From Ophiocordyceps camponoti-saundersi (nom. inval.) (Eukaryota > Ascomycota > Sordariomycetes > Hypocreales > Ophiocordycipitaceae): 14,116 bases of DNA. Position 1 is the stretch's first letter. Every line of letters begins with the position of its first letter. A program made the translations under genes and the position numbers. The stretch lies in contig PDHQ01000607.1 of NCBI GenBank assembly GCA_003339415.1, positions 1 to 14,116 of the forward strand, read 5' to 3'. This document shows, in pieces, positions 1 through 8,024 of this stretch. Under the pieces are notes generated by a model. The model worked only from the letters and a program-made list of their open reading frames with translations. It was not told the origin of the DNA and searched no databases.

Positions 1-543
1 TTTTTATTCCGAAATATTTATATATATTAATAAAATAGGCATAGTAAGGCGCTACGTTAATAGCTATCCTTAAGTTAGAAATAGCTAGTAAAAAAGCTAC
101 TAAGATATATAAGCTTTAGCTACTTATCGGGGGAAAGCGTATCTATCCGTATAAAGAGCTATTAGAATTTTAAGGCGCGTCTTATATTAGCTAGCTCGGT
201 AAACTATAAAGAAAAAATATTAAGAGGTAGATTATAATAAGATAAAGAGGAATATATACTAGGAGGTAGCTACTACGTAAGGGCGGCTAGTAAAAAGTAT
301 ATAGTATATATTTATAATAGCTATTAGAAGTAGACGGCTATTTACGAAGTAGGAAGGAATATATATAGTTTTAGTAAAGCGTCTAGCGTAAGGTTAGCTT
401 ATCTTCTTCGATTACGCGGGTTTCGGCGAGCGTAGCGCGTTATTAGCTATAACGCGGGAGTTAAGTATAATATTAGGAGCGCGGCTAGGCTTACCTCCCT
501 AAGTAGTAGCGTTATCTAACTTCGTTATAGGTATCGCGAGAAT

Positions 544-547
<4 letters not shown>
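1..547. other. AT-rich region without recognisable gene
   Basis: Strongly RIP-altered DNA with stops in all frames. The only structure I see is the segment at 433-523, which has a diverged second copy at 1603-1691. No coding relic could be defended. Confidence 0.6.
433..523 (+). repeat. Diverged dispersed repeat, copy 1
   Basis: This segment aligns by eye with 1603-1691 in the same orientation. Shared blocks include GTTAAGTATAATAT and the following GCTTACCT and TAACTTCG/TAACCTCG stretches. Most differences are C/T or G/A changes, as expected for two copies of a repeat hit separately by RIP. The parent family is unknown. Confidence 0.5.

Positions 548-589
<42 letters not shown>
548..589 (+). 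repeat. T42 homopolymer tract
   Basis: An uninterrupted run of 42 T. The bases after it (590-610) contain CpA and TpG that are rare elsewhere. Such a run can be the A-tail of a retroposed, minus-oriented LINE or SINE, or simple slippage. No reverse transcriptase relic was recognised beside it. A long homopolymer is also a common place for assembly error. Confidence 0.9.
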
Positions 590-590
<1 letters not shown>

Positions 591-1602
591 TTATACAGCC
601 TTTATTTTGACAATAATTTATTAGTAAGGAAAAGATATAGAGAGCGTAATAAAGAGGTAGAAAAAATATAATAATTAGTTTATATATAAAAATAATAAAC
701 GAGGATAAGATAACGGAAAAGGAAGAAAATATATTATATCTTTATATATATATAAGCGCGGATATAGTAATATATATATAGGGGACGAAAGAGACGGAAG
801 AGAGAGGAAAAAGGAGAGAAGCGTAGAGAAGAAAAGGGAGAGAGAAATATAAGAAACTACCTAAGAGGATAAGACTATATAAGCGTAATAAAGCCTTAAG
901 TATATATAATAATAAAAAAGGAATACTAGAAAGAAAGTAAGTATTAGGGAAAATAGATATATCTATATATTATTAATAGAATAAATATTTAAATATAAAG
1001 ATAGCTTAAGAAATAAGAGGTAATTTAAGAAAATAAGTATAAGGTTAAGCCGAGTAAGGGAGAAATATAATATAAAAGTAAGTAAACTAAGGTACTTAGT
1101 TTATAAAAGTACTAATAAGAAATAAAATATATAAAATAATTTTTTTTTTATTTTTTTAGTTACTAAACTATATATATATATAATAAAGAACTATAAGTTA
1201 GAAGAGTCTAAATCTAATAGTTCGTTATAACTAAACTTATTAAGGAGGCTAAGGAACTAGATAAAATAACCCGGAGGTATTAGCACTTAATCTTTTCTTA
1301 AAGGGAGGGATTTTATCGAAGATAAAGCTCCTAGAACCTTACTACGCGACGCCTTAGGCCGGGCGTAGTAAACTATATAATATAATCGGGAAATTTATTA
1401 AGTAGATAGGGAAATAAAATATAATACTTACTACCCTATACTTTACCCTAGTTAAAAAGTATAATATATATATATAAGTATTAAAGTAACCGAAGGAATA
1501 GAATAAAGTAAGTTAGCTAGTATAGGATATAATATAAAGGGTGCAGGGCGTTATGCCCTAAGCTTACTTATATCTTATAACCGTAAAGGTTAGGGTAAAG
1601 CT
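590..1602. other. AT- and purine-rich region, no gene seen
   Basis: Long purine-rich stretches (for example 780-850 and 1010-1080) and short TA runs (about 1169-1183), with stops in all frames. One notable hairpin lies at 1339-1371. No motif of a known transposon protein was recognised. Confidence 0.55.
1339..1371. repeat. Inverted repeat (9-bp arms)
   Basis: TTACTACGC at 1339-1347 pairs perfectly with GCGTAGTAA at 1363-1371 around a 15-nt GC-rich loop. The TACTACGC arm resembles the core of the 20-bp motif clustered at 11320-13694, but one short match may be chance. It could be a transposon subterminal hairpin; function unknown. Confidence 0.5.
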
Positions 1603-1691
1603 TAACGCGCTTTAGCTACGGCGCGGTAGTTAAGTATAATATCGCGAGAGTAAGTAGCTTACCTTAACGGGTAAGGGCGATAGTTAACCTC
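1603..1691 (+). repeat. Diverged dispersed repeat, copy 2
   Basis: Second copy of the segment at 433-523, same orientation, about 1.17 kb downstream. Alignment needs several small gaps. The pair could be remnants of long terminal repeats, but I saw no TG...CA ends or retrotransposon domain between them, so the class stays open. Confidence 0.45.
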
Positions 1692-2335
1692 GCCGTAAAT
1701 ATTATAATAATATAGATATAGGGTGCTTAAGGTAGCGAGTAAGTTATTATACGGTAATATACGTTTATTTCTAGAAAGCGTTAATAGCGGGGAATATTAT
1801 ATAAATAGTATACTAAAAGTATAGAAATAAAGTATATATATCTATAGAAAGAAAGGGGAGGCAAAAAGAGAGAGAGAGAGAGAGAGAATAAGAAATATAA
1901 AATATAAGAGAGTTAGAAAGAATACCGGTTTCCTTATATAACTTATATAGGCGAGAGGCCGAAAAGAGTAACGAGGAAAGTAAGGATATAATAGCGAAAG
2001 ATAATAAGGAGATAGGCGTAGTAGGTTAGGGAGGAAAAAAAAATAAGAGAGAAAAGGGAGAGAGAAGAGGACTATACGTATATTATTTTTATAAAAGAGG
2101 GGAGGGGGGGCGTCTGCGGGGTATAAGGTAGCATTTTTTTTTATAAAAATAAGAGCGTAAATACGAGGGAATAAGAAGGGTTAAGAGATAGAAGAAGCGG
2201 TAATAAGAAGCTAAAAGAATATTTATAAAAGGTAAGGTATTATAATAAGGAAGAATAATATATAAGGAAGTAAAGTAAAAATATTAATAAATTAAATTAA
2301 GATAAGTATAGTTTATAGGTAAAAGGGATAAGCTA
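1692..2335. other. Purine-rich RIP region
   Basis: No gene seen. It contains an (AG)10 microsatellite, a G-rich stretch around 2098-2120 and long A/G-rich strings. Stops occur in every frame. Confidence 0.55.
1867..1887 (+). repeat. (AG)n microsatellite
   Basis: About ten AG dinucleotides in a row within a purine-rich stretch. Confidence 0.9.
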
Positions 2336-2495
2336 GTTTAGCGGCGGCTATAAGCATATATAAGGAAAAGAACGCTAAACTAAAGTAGAATACTATCGAG
2401 AGCTTTTACGGAGTATAATTAAATAGTTATTAGTACTATTTTAAACTATAAATACTTTTATAGATTAGAGAGATAAAGGTAGCTATAGTAAGGTA
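2336..2495 (+). mobile_element. Older 621-bp TIR element, 5' part (interrupted)
   Basis: Begins with GTTTAGCGGCGG after a TA dinucleotide (2334-2335), as the complete copy at 2496 does. It aligns collinearly, though weakly, with the first 160 bases of the copies at 2496 and 7402; for example, the stretch at 2401-2470 matches 7471-7540 better than 2561-2630. It stops exactly where the younger copy begins. Its continuation resumes after 3116: base 2495 corresponds to about base 160 of the family, and 3151 corresponds to 2689 of the inner copy, as an insertion would predict. No coding capacity seen; this is probably a non-autonomous element. Confidence 0.6.
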
Positions 2496-3116
2496 GTTTA
2501 GCGGCGGTATTAAACGCGCTAAAAGAAAAATAAGCGTATAACTTAGCTAGGGGATTTCTAGGGGCTTTAATAAGGTTTAGTTAAAAGGTTTCTAAACCTC
2601 TTTCTTTTCCTAAGGGTATTTAAGGATTAGGATATAAAAGGTAAAGAATATAGGACTAAGGTTATTACTAGGTATATAGCTTAGATTAGTTTCCCTCGAG
2701 AGAGGAAGAAATTAAGTAAGTAATTAGCCCTAACCTTATCTTTATAAGCTATTATAAAAGTTATATATCGTAAGTCGAGTTTTAGAGAGGACTTATAATA
2801 AAAACTCTACTAAATAGAACTATAACTTTATTTTAAACTCTATACTTTTACACTATAAATTACTAATTTAAATACTTATTCTAAAATTTTTAGCACTTAA
2901 TTAAATAGTTCTTATCTTTTTTTCTCTTTCTTCTCTTATCTCTATATAGAAAACCGACTCCTTATTATTTTCCCCTATAAAGAATTACTATCCGGCTCTC
3001 CCCCCTAAAGCTAAAGATCCCCCCTTATATTAGTTAAAGACTTTAGTTACTTAAGAAGTTACGCCCCTTAGGTATCTACTACGCTTACTTAGGGTATCCT
3101 TCTTCCCCTACTAAAG
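2496..3116 (+). mobile_element. 621-bp TIR element (MITE-like), complete copy A
   Basis: The left end reads GTTTAGCGGCGG and the right end CCCCTACTAAAG, whose complement is CTTTAGTAGGGG, giving short imperfect terminal inverted repeats. TA flanks both ends (2494-2495 and 3117-3118), as expected for a Tc1/mariner- or pogo-like target duplication. Its length is exactly that of copy C (7402-8022). It carries no recognisable protein and is probably a non-autonomous element mobilised in trans. The copy lies inside an older copy of the same family. The right subterminal part contains TCTACTACGCT, which resembles the motif clustered at 11320-13694. Confidence 0.75.
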
Positions 3117-3118
3117 TA

Positions 3119-3374
3119 GCAGATACTATTAGAGAATATAATATAATATAGTCTCCCTCGATAGAGGAAGGAATAAGGTAAGTAATATCTAGCCCTTAAG
3201 CTTATATCGATAGCTATCTTAAAAAGTCGCATATCGCGAATTTAGTTTTAGAGAGGACTTCTAGTAAAACTTAAGTTAACGAAATTATAACTTCGCTTTA
3301 AAACTCGGACTATTATATAATAAATTACTCTTTTAATAGATAAATAAAGACTTTAAAGCTTTAATTAAATAGTT
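3119..3374 (+). mobile_element. Older 621-bp TIR element, 3' continuation (truncated)
   Basis: From about 3151 (TCCCTCGATAGAGGAAGG) to the AATTAAATAGTT ending at 3374, this aligns with 2689-2910 of copy A. It is the second part of the copy that starts at 2336. Homology ends after AATTAAATAGTT, so the last 200 or so bases and the right terminal repeat are missing. Confidence 0.65.
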
Positions 3375-3432
3375 AAAAGTAATAAGAAAGGGGGTAGGGT
3401 GATAAAGCGCGCGAGAGATAGATATAGCACGC

Positions 3433-3444
3433 GGGGGGGGGGGG
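3433..3444 (+). repeat. G12 tract
   Basis: Twelve consecutive G, followed by A and GGG, in otherwise AT-rich DNA. Confidence 0.9.
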
Positions 3445-3545
3445 AGGGTAGTTTTTTTTTTTTAAGGAGGTAAGAAGAAAGATAGGATATAAGTTATAAT
3501 ATAATATTATTAAAATAAAGTGGCGGGGTATAACCTACCGTATAG

Positions 3546-3548
<3 letters not shown>

Positions 3549-3580
<32 letters not shown>
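3549..3580 (+). repeat. (AT)16 microsatellite
   Basis: Sixteen perfect AT units. Confidence 0.95.
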
Positions 3581-3584
<4 letters not shown>

Positions 3585-4280
3585 CGAGAACCTAGTTAAC
3601 CGGTAATATTATAAAGCAGGGAGTTATAGTTAAAATAAGGTTAGATAATAGCAGGAAGGCGTATGTTCTAACGATAATAGTAAAATAGAGGGCGAGGTAG
3701 TTTATCTTAAAAAAAGACTAAGTATTAGTATAGATAGTTATTAAGGTCGTTACGGGTTCGAAGACATGCCTAGACGGAGTCGAGAGGAGAATAGTATCGC
3801 GTCGAGTAGATAAGTAATAGCTAGCTTAGGAAAGATAAATATTTTACGAACTACGTACTCTATTATACTTAAAGTATATACCGATATATAAAGCAAATTA
3901 GTAATATAAAGGACTTCGTTATAAGTTTAAGACGGGTAGTAGGAAGAGAGAGAAGTATATTACGCTTAAAAAAGTCTTTACTACCCTTTCGTATATACGC
4001 TTAGGGATATCGGTTTTTTCTAAAAGTAGGCGTATAAATAAATAGAAGATAAAGGGCAGGTAATAGTTCGAAATAGTAGTAAAGTCAGCTCTGCTTTAGG
4101 CGGCGTGGCGAAGATAAAGGGTTTCTTACCTAACTATAAGGGATAACTTAAATAGCCCTAGTTATAAAAGACTATATAAATAGCAGCGGGGACGTTAGAA
4201 TATATAATATATTGCGGTTACTATTAGCGTTTAATATATACTATTTATCGAGAGTATAGGTTTCCTATAAGATAATTTTT

Positions 4281-4312
4281 TTTTTTATTTTTTTTTAAAA
4301 AAAAATAAAAAA
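4281..4312. repeat. Perfect 32-bp A/T palindrome
   Basis: Bases 4281-4296 (six T, A, nine T) are the exact reverse complement of 4297-4312 (nine A, T, six A), with no spacer. It lies just beyond the 3' side of the minus-strand decayed gene, so it could be a cruciform, a terminator-like remnant or the junction of an inverted duplication. No function can be assigned. Confidence 0.9.
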
Positions 4313-4344
4313 TATTAGCCTACGAAAAGGGAAGATATACTTAA

Positions 4345-5690
4345 CTATCGTAAAAATAAGAAGGGCGCGGGTTAATATTAGAAAGACGTAAAAGGATATA
4401 TAAGCTTTCCCTACTACTCGTAGCTATTTTACGGCTTCTATTAATTAACGTTATATTATATCGCTAAGAAAGATATTATCGTAGCGTATCGGCCTTATTT
4501 AGTTCGCTAGCGAGAAGAGCTTATATAGCGCGTGCCGAGTTTTCGCACTTTAACGACGCGCTTTTAGAGGGCCGCGAGGAGTTAGTCGCAGCGACCCTAG
4601 ATAGTAGACTATCGTCCTCCGCGGCTTATACGAACGCCGGTAAGAGCGGTATTACTAGTAGTTACTTCGTCTTAAATATACTAAGATATATGCCCGAGAA
4701 GTAGCAGTATATAAGGGGCTTATCGTAAGGCTACGAGGCGTGGCCGGTAGCTTCGAGGGGACTATCTTTATAATCTATTATTATATAACGGTAAGGTAAG
4801 GTAATATCCGGGGTCTCGTTATTAGCTAACTTATACCGTATATCTCTATCTAACTCGAACGCTAAGAGGTTAAGCCCGTCCGAAAGGATAGTATATACTC
4901 TATTATTATCTACGTCGACGCCGTTCGGCGGGTAGAGACGCTAGCCGGGGCGGGGAGGTAAGCAGGGTAGCGGTATCGTTTTCAAGGTATATAAGTCTCT
5001 AATAAATAATAGGGCGGTATCGGGGATATTGCCGGGATACTCTACTAAACTTAAAGACGTAAAATATACCCTAAAGCTATCGGATTCTTATATATTACGT
5101 TTAACGAAAAATCGAACTGTATAGCTATATCCTATATCGTTAACTAATCTAGGTAGCTACGGGTGTCGAAATTCTAGCAATATAGATAGTAATACGTTAT
5201 AAGGAAATAGAGGCTTTTTATTATAAGCACGCGGTATCTATCGGTTCTATCTTATAATATCGTTTATAAATAGCCGAGCTATACTATATATAAGCTACTA
5301 ATTATAACGAAGGGTATTTAGCTTAGCGTTAACTATAACGTAGGCGTTCGGGGTAACAGTATAAATAAGACCTTTATCGGCCGCGACGTTAGTAAGGTCT
5401 ATCTCGAAAGCGGTGTTAAGAACTTATAAACGATAATTATATAAGAGTAAGGCGTCGAAACCGTGCTAGTTTAAAAAAGCGAGGCTTCGTTACTTAGCTT
5501 AAGGTAGTATATAGGATATAAGACGCGTTAGGTAGGGAATAGGATAATACTAATATATTACGTTACCGGTATCGGTTAAGTTTATAAGTCGAGGAGGCGA
5601 GGGGCGTGAAAGGGTACCGGTTTTATAAGGTAGGATTACGACGGGGAGAACGTTACCTTATATAGTAGTAAGTAGGGGGGATTAATAGTA
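4345..5690 (-). pseudogene. RIP-inactivated protein gene, product unknown
   Basis: Read on the minus strand, with codons covering plus-strand triplets whose first base is a multiple of 3, one frame stays protein-like for about 430 codons with roughly 20 stops, nearly all TAA/TAG as expected from CAA, CAG or TGG. Plus-strand frames counted here had about 9-12 percent stops. Peptides visible from N to C include FEIDLTNVAADKGLIYTVTP near 5390-5330, then NAYVIVNAKLN, LRLVNDIGY-like text, GVDVDNNRVYTILSDGLNLL near 4922-4863, FELDRDIRYKLANNETPDIT and SRVAATNSSRPSKSASLKCE near 4595. No membrane segment or catalytic motif is certain. The TVTPNAYVIVNAKLN part faintly recalls WecG/TagA-type glycosyltransferases, but the rest does not support that, so I leave it unnamed. 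The start codon is gone. It is probably divergent from the plus-strand relic at 5820. Confidence 0.5.
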
Positions 5691-5819
5691 GGGATAAATT
5701 TAAAAACGAGGAAAAGCTTATCATAGTTCGTATAATTAAGATTAATATATATAAGGTTTATAAGTTAGTTATTATATAATTTTTTTTTCCCTCGTATTAC
5801 TTATTATATATATAAAAAG
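5691..5819. promoter_or_regulatory. Possible shared intergenic region of two divergent relics
   Basis: AT-rich spacer of about 130 bp between two apparently divergent decayed genes. It contains a T-run (about 5780-5788) and TATATATAAAAA (5807-5818) just before the plus-strand relic, which could be a TATA box. RIP has altered the bases, so any promoter call is inference. Confidence 0.25.
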
Positions 5820-7255
5820 GTATCCCGCTACTAGCTAGAGTGCTTATAATAAACGGAAGGGTTTTCGCTATCTATATCCGTATAGATATCACTTTTATAA
5901 GATAAAGTAATATCCGGCAATTTAGATAAGTTAATTTCGGCGACACTAAAATCGGTAAGCTACGCATATAAAAGATACGCGGTAGATAAGGTTTCTAATA
6001 ATAGAAGTACGTATACTATCTATACGATATAAAAAGCGCGTACGCAATAAGATATCCGGGAGAGGTATACTTCTAGTGCCCGGAGTATCTAATAGCGAGT
6101 TTACGGGCGGCTACGCGCGAGGTTACTAATAAGGCGGTTTTCCCTCCACGGTGCTATAGTAGGGAACTATTTAGCGACCCGGACGCGACGGATACGAAGA
6201 GACTCGCTATATTTAGTAAGCTACTAGAGGAGGCGGAAGGAATATAAAGGAAAGCCTTAGCCTAAGTAGAAATTATACGGTCGGAGGTCGGTTTAGTAAA
6301 TAAGGGGCTAGTAAGGCAGATACTACTAATAATATATAGCGAGTACTAATTCTGCCCGGGGTCGGTATACGGGAGACTAATATCGTATATTAAGGGATAT
6401 AACTATATAACGTAAGTTTTACGGTATAATTTATACCTTTTATATATATATATCTTTTACTAACGATAAGTAGCTGCTTATATTATACTAAGTTTTACTT
6501 TATATATAGTAAGGCGTTCTTAAACGGTTAGTAGTAATACGAGCATAGGTATTTTTCGAATATCGAGATATGGCGGCTACGGGTGCCGGCGAAATATAGC
6601 GTTATAGGGGACGTACGGAGGCGACCGGCGGTAACGCTAGACGTGGCAAGAGGGGGAGAGGGAGAAGACGACGAGGCGCGGAGTATAAGGGCGGTAGCGG
6701 CGGTAGCGGCGGAGGGGTTAGGCGAGGAAAGGGAGAGGGATATAGCGAGGAGGAGAAGGGGGACTCTACGATAGTATAAGGCACCGCAACTACGGCGAGG
6801 CGAAATAGGTTATCAGAAGGAAGTAGTAGGTAGCGGGCGTGTAGAATAGGATAGAACGACTAATATAGACGGCTAGCCGGAAAATATTAGGAGTCTAATA
6901 TCGTAAACGGTAGCTAGCGAGAGAAATAGTAAGATACTTATAAGTTCCCGGGGGAAGAGCTAATTAATTACGGGTATATATCGCTAATATCTAGGAGGGA
7001 CAAATACTAGCCTGCGAACACGATAATTAGGCAAAGGTACGCTTTATTAAGATAGTATAGATAGAGGGTAGGGTAGAGTATATCCTTTATAAGAGACTAC
7101 TTAAGGCGTTCGGCTTTAGGTATAAGAGATATAACCTAATAGCGTACGCGACGTGCGAGAAGGTTATATATTTAGCGACGTGGAAGCAAGCAGCGGTAAG
7201 AAATCGAGATAATAATAATAATTCTACTAATCCGAAGGAGAGGCCTAGGTTCTAG
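5820..7255 (+). pseudogene. RIP-inactivated protein gene with an intron-like element, product unknown
   Basis: In the frame with codon starts equal to 2 modulo 3, about 5820-6411 reads as protein with some 11 TAA/TAG in 194 codons. Stop-free peptides include EVTNKAVFPPRCYSREL and DATDTKRLAIFSKLLEEAEG (about 6122-6240) and GLVNKGLVRQILLIIYSEY. A GTAAGT donor at 6412 and a TACTAAC branch site at 6458-6464 follow. In the middle (6540-6780, GC-rich, repetitive Gly/Arg/Ala/Glu codons) the frame is unresolved. From about 6960 the original frame again reads well: ILACEHDN, KVRFIKIV, RLLKAFGFRYKRYNLIAYAT, CEKVIYLATWKQAAVRNRDN, then stops near 7252. The FPPRC stretch recalls RING/IBR proteins, but the cysteine spacing is not there. 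Part of the region reads about as openly on the minus strand, so strand is likely but not certain. Confidence 0.4.
6412..6492 (+). other. Candidate fungal spliceosomal intron
   Basis: GTAAGT at 6412-6417 matches the fungal donor consensus and TACTAAC at 6458-6464 matches the branch site. Acceptor AG candidates end at 6470, 6473 and 6492. The last gives an 81-nt intron that keeps the flanking frame; the second gives 62 nt and shifts into the frame of the open stretch at 6583-6774. Both lengths are normal for ascomycetes. Confidence 0.4.
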
Positions 7256-7401
7256 TAGTTATTTTTTTTTTAACTTAAAAGATAAAAAAATATACTTTAA
7301 GAAATATATATAGGAATATATATTATTTACGGTTAACGTTTTAAGAGATAGAAAGACGAGGGATAGGAGGGATAAGTCTAGAAGAGGAAGCCGTAAAGGG
7401 A

Positions 7402-8022
7402 CTTTAGCGGCGGTAATAGATAAGCCGAAGGAAAATAAACGAGAAGCTAGTATAAAAAGTAAGTAGGAGCTTATTTAGGGTTTAGTTAAATAGTCCCCGA
7501 ATACTTTTCCTTTCCTAAAAGCTTCCGAGTATTAGAATAATAAACGGCCCTTAAGACGAGGGAGCGGTTATAACTTAGTATATAGTGCAGTTTAGTTTCC
7601 CTATAAAAAGGAAGGAATTAAGCTAGAATTAGCCCTTAACCTTATCTTCTTAGCTATCTAAAGGTCGTATATCGCAGGTTAAGTCTTAAAGGGGACTTAT
7701 AGCAAAAACGATATTAAAGGAAATTACGGTTTTATCTTATACTTTATAATTTTATACGACGAATTAGGGATTAAAAGATCCGTTTTAAAGCTTTTAGTAT
7801 CTAATTAAATAGTTCTTCACCCTTCTCTTCTTTTTCCTCCTATTTTTATATAGAAAATTAACCTTAAGTAACCTTACTTATAGAGAATTATTATCTAGCT
7901 ATATACTTAAAGCAGAGCCCCCCTACCCCTTTATAATAGCTAGCGACTATAGTAACCTAGGAAGATACGTCTCGTACGTATCTACTACGCTCGCTTAGGG
8001 TATCCTTCTCTCCCCGCTAAAG
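7402..8022 (+). mobile_element. 621-bp TIR element (MITE-like), complete copy C
   Basis: The left end is CTTTAGCGGCGG and the right end CCCCGCTAAAG, complement CTTTAGCGGGG: a clear inverted repeat of 9 bases plus near matches. TA follows the right end (8023-8024), while GA precedes the left end, so the target duplication is imperfect here. Its length equals that of copy A, and the two align along their length, including the TTAATTAAATAGTTCTT-like block at 7801-7817 and TATCTACTACGCT near the right end. This copy has the least altered right terminus and best defines the family. No transposase relic is seen inside. Confidence 0.75.
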
Positions 8023-8024
8023 TA

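Larger units (their letters stand above)
3375..4280. other. RIP region with simple repeats and weak coding traces
   Basis: Holds G12 (3433-3444) and (AT)16 (3549-3580). On the plus strand, around 3748-4120, one frame reads peptides such as VVTGSKTCLDGVERRIVSRR before stops, with roughly 8 percent stop codons. That is too many to separate from other frames by eye. I do not call a gene here. Confidence 0.5.

Noticed and set aside
3748..3775. tRNA-like GGGTTCGAAG (T-loop)
   Set aside because: The flanking bases do not form a T-arm stem, and no acceptor or anticodon arm was found on either strand.
5035..5520. A second plus-strand frame with protein-like text
   Set aside because: About 19 stops in 162 codons. 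It shows that RIP DNA looks coding in many frames once stops are ignored.
4323..5609. Plus-strand frame that looks like a 430-codon protein if TAA/TAG are read through
   Set aside because: It has about 40 stops, near the RIP background and about twice the number in the minus-strand frame over the same DNA.
6122..6172. RING/IBR zinc finger suggested by FPPRC
   Set aside because: The cysteine/histidine spacing needed for zinc binding is not visible, even allowing for His-to-Tyr and Cys-to-Tyr RIP changes.
6583..6774. Open 63-codon plus-strand frame starting at GTG
   Set aside because: It starts at a non-ATG codon in a GC-rich, Gly/Arg/Ala/Glu-repetitive stretch and ends at a RIP-type TAG. At most it is an internal piece of the decayed gene at 5820-7255, not an intact small gene.
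6602..6784. Open 60-codon minus-strand frame, Pro/Leu-rich
   Set aside because: It is the antisense shadow of the same purine-rich stretch; its composition simply mirrors the opposite strand.
2496..8022. The two 621-bp repeats as LTRs of one 5.5-kb retrotransposon
   Set aside because: Each has inverted terminal repeats with TA flanks rather than TG...CA ends, one copy is nested in another, and no retrotransposon domain is seen between them.
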